Part shown: one piece after another, positions 5,061 to 6,057 of the stretch
Layout of the letters: each line of letters begins with the position of its first letter
Numbering within the stretch: position 1 is the stretch's first letter
Source of the DNA: an uncultured Eubacteriales bacterium
GTDB taxonomy: Bacteria > Bacillota > Clostridia > Oscillospirales > QAKW01
DNA: 6,057 bases
Direction of reading: 5' to 3'
NCBI GenBank assembly: GCA_934378025.1
Contig: CAKRPM010000086.1
Coordinates: forward strand, 1-6,057
Position numbers and translations under genes: made by a program
Notes under the pieces: model-generated
What the model was told of the DNA's origin: nothing
The model's input: the letters and a program-made list of their open reading frames with translations, nothing else
Databases searched by the model: none

Positions 5061-5077
5061 ACGGCGTGCGGCGCCGT
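5061..5077 (+). promoter_or_regulatory. GC-rich hairpin near the 5' end of the cdaA leader
   Basis: ACGGCG (5061-5066) and CGCCGT (5072-5077) form a 6-bp stem with a 5-base loop, a few bases after the predicted transcription start and 26 bases before the start codon. No U tract follows. It may protect the mRNA 5' end; it is too small to be a riboswitch. Confidence 0.4.
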
Positions 5078-5094
5078 GAATAACAGAGAAAAGC

Positions 5095-5100
5095 GGTGAG
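5095..5100 (+). promoter_or_regulatory. Unusual weak ribosome binding site of cdaA
   Basis: GGTGAG lies 3 bases before ATG 5104. It matches only the downstream half of the extended consensus AAGGAGGTGA, so pairing with the 16S tail is shifted and the short spacing is expected. Every other plus-strand gene with its own leader here has AGGAGG, so cdaA translation may be held low. Confidence 0.55.
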
Positions 5101-5103
5101 ATA

Positions 5104-5946
5104 ATGATCAAAGAGGAATTTACCAATTTATGGCATGTGATTACCTCCATGAAATTTCCATCGGACTATATTGATATCCTTTTGGTAGCTGTTTTGCTGT
5201 ATTATTGCATCAAAATCATACGGGATGCGCGCGCAGGGCAGCTGCTGAAGGGAATTGTTGTGGTACTGGTGATTTTGCAGGTTGCCAAAATCCTGGATCT
5301 CAGTGCCGTCAGTTATATTATTGATAACCTGATTCAGTACGGATTTTTGGCCATCATCGTGGTGTTTCAGCCTGAACTTCGAACGGTCTTGGAAAAAATG
5401 GGACGGACCAACTTTCGAAACATCAATATTTTCGGCGCGCCGAAAAACGATCAAAATAATGACGCGGCCGGGGTGATTGATCGGGTATGTGAATGTGCCA
5501 AGGATCTTTCTGTAAATCATGTGGGTGGATTGATTGTTTTTGAAATGTCCACAAAACTGGGCGATATTATCAATACGGGTATTACAGTGGACAGTGAGGT
5601 AACCGCGCAAATTCTGGGTACGATCTTTTTTCCGAATACACCGCTTCATGACGGTGCCGTTGTGATTCGTGACAACCGTGTGGCGGCGGCGGGATGTCTG
5701 CTGCCGTTGTCGCAGCGAATGGAAATTTCTTCTTCTCTGGGGACAAGGCATCGCGCTGCGGTCGGCATCAGTGAGGTGTCGGACGCGGTGACCATTGTCA
5801 TCAGTGAAGAAACCGGAAAAATTTCTTATACAAGAAACGGCGTTATCACAACGGGGGTCACGATCGAACAATTGAAAAATGTGCTGACGGCCGCTTTAAT
5901 TCCCGAAAAGCAGATAAAATTCGGCAGAAGGGGGGATAAAAAATGA
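5104..5946 (+). CDS. cdaA: Diadenylate cyclase CdaA (c-di-AMP synthase)
   Basis: A 280-residue membrane-anchored enzyme that condenses two ATP into c-di-AMP, a second messenger controlling potassium, osmolyte uptake and cell-wall homeostasis in Bacillota. The N-terminus carries three membrane segments (about 21-38, 47-64 and 70-89), ending with the family-typical FQPELRTVLEKMGR (88-101). The DAC catalytic domain spans about 120-270 with LHDGAVVI (181-188, including the DGA metal/ATP motif at 183-185) and LGTRHRAAVG (212-221, including RHR 215-217); both key motifs are intact. Length is typical for CdaA/DacA (about 270-285). The start at ATG 5104 gives the usual N-terminus before the first membrane segment. 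Its stop overlaps the cdaR start by 4 bases (ATGA, 5943-5946), the classic cdaA-cdaR arrangement; glmM, the usual third gene, would be expected beyond the window. Confidence 0.97.
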   Translation: MIKEEFTNLWHVITSMKFPSDYIDILLVAVLLYYCIKIIRDARAGQLLKGIVVVLVILQVAKILDLSAVSYIIDNLIQYGFLAIIVVFQPELRTVLEKMGRTNFRNINIFGAPKNDQNNDAAGVIDRVCECAKDLSVNHVGGLIVFEMSTKLGDIINTGITVDSEVTAQILGTIFFPNTPLHDGAVVIRDNRVAAAGCLLPLSQRMEISSSLGTRHRAAVGISEVSDAVTIVISEETGKISYTRNGVITTGVTIEQLKNVLTAALIPEKQIKFGRRGDKK

Positions 5947-6057
5947 AAGATCTCATTTTGTCCTTCTGGCAACGGCTGCGCCATAATTTATGGTTGAAGC
6001 TGTTTTCGCTGGTGTTGGCTTTTGTCGTGTGGCTGGTGGTTGTGGCCTATTATAATC
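5943..6057 (+). CDS. cdaR: CdaR (YbbR-domain) regulator of CdaA, N-terminal part (cut by window edge)
   Basis: Only the first 38 codons are present. The protein starts MKDLILSFWQRLRHNLWLKL, then a single hydrophobic segment FSLVLAFVVWLVVVAYY (21-37). This cytoplasmic basic tail plus signal-anchor (NLWLKLFSLVLAFVVW) is characteristic of CdaR/YbbR, whose extracytoplasmic YbbR repeats would follow outside the window. CdaR binds CdaA at the membrane and modulates c-di-AMP synthesis. The start ATG overlaps the cdaA TGA by 4 bases, and a G-rich ribosome binding site (six Gs, 5930-5935) lies 7 bases upstream, so it is translated together with cdaA. The identity rests on the N-terminus plus position directly after cdaA. 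Confidence 0.92.
   Translation, partial: MKDLILSFWQRLRHNLWLKLFSLVLAFVVWLVVVAYYN

Noticed and set aside
5128..5871. Long minus-strand open frame (247 codons) opposite cdaA
   Set aside because: It is antisense to the conserved DAC-domain gene, its product is of no recognisable family with a basic, His/Arg/Asn-rich composition, and no promoter or ribosome binding site supports it.

Overview
The window looks like ordinary chromosome from a Bacillota species, most likely a gut-type member of the Clostridia. The basis is strong AGGAGG-type ribosome binding sites, sigma-A-like promoters, a type III pantothenate kinase, an ECF-type vitamin transporter subunit, a DUF3343/cysteine desulfurase pair and the cdaA-cdaR gene pair. 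This is a judgement from gene content; no genus can be named. No mobile element, CRISPR array, tRNA or rRNA was seen.

Layout. (1) Positions 1-864, minus strand: a gene for an all-helical domain plus two CBS domains, followed after 1 base by the start of a YbaK/EbsC-type aminoacyl-tRNA deacylase that runs off the window. (2) Positions 865-976: a compact divergent promoter region. (3) Positions 977-2963, plus strand: a likely operon of a cyclophilin, CoaX and a predicted pantothenate ECF S-component, closed by a perfect bidirectional terminator at 2961-3001. (4) Positions 2999-3499, minus strand: a flavin-reductase-like protein with its own promoter and a GC-rich leader hairpin. (5) Positions 3657-5002, plus strand: a small DUF3343 protein overlapping a class V aminotransferase/cysteine desulfurase by 4 bases. 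(6) Positions 5104-6057, plus strand: diadenylate cyclase CdaA with its own promoter, overlapping by 4 bases the start of cdaR, which is cut by the window end.

How the genes fit together. CoaX and the S-component form a uptake-then-phosphorylation module for coenzyme A synthesis. DUF3343 plus cysteine desulfurase suggests mobilisation and carriage of sulfur or selenium from cysteine or selenocysteine. CdaA makes c-di-AMP and CdaR is its usual membrane partner.

The least ordinary item is the CBS protein. Its helical N-terminus carries RNLLTH, which fits the RNxxxH signature of HEPN ribonucleases, and it sits directly upstream of a tRNA-editing-type gene. A nucleotide-sensing HEPN-CBS protein acting on RNA is a hypothesis only. 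The remaining genes are recognisable housekeeping families.
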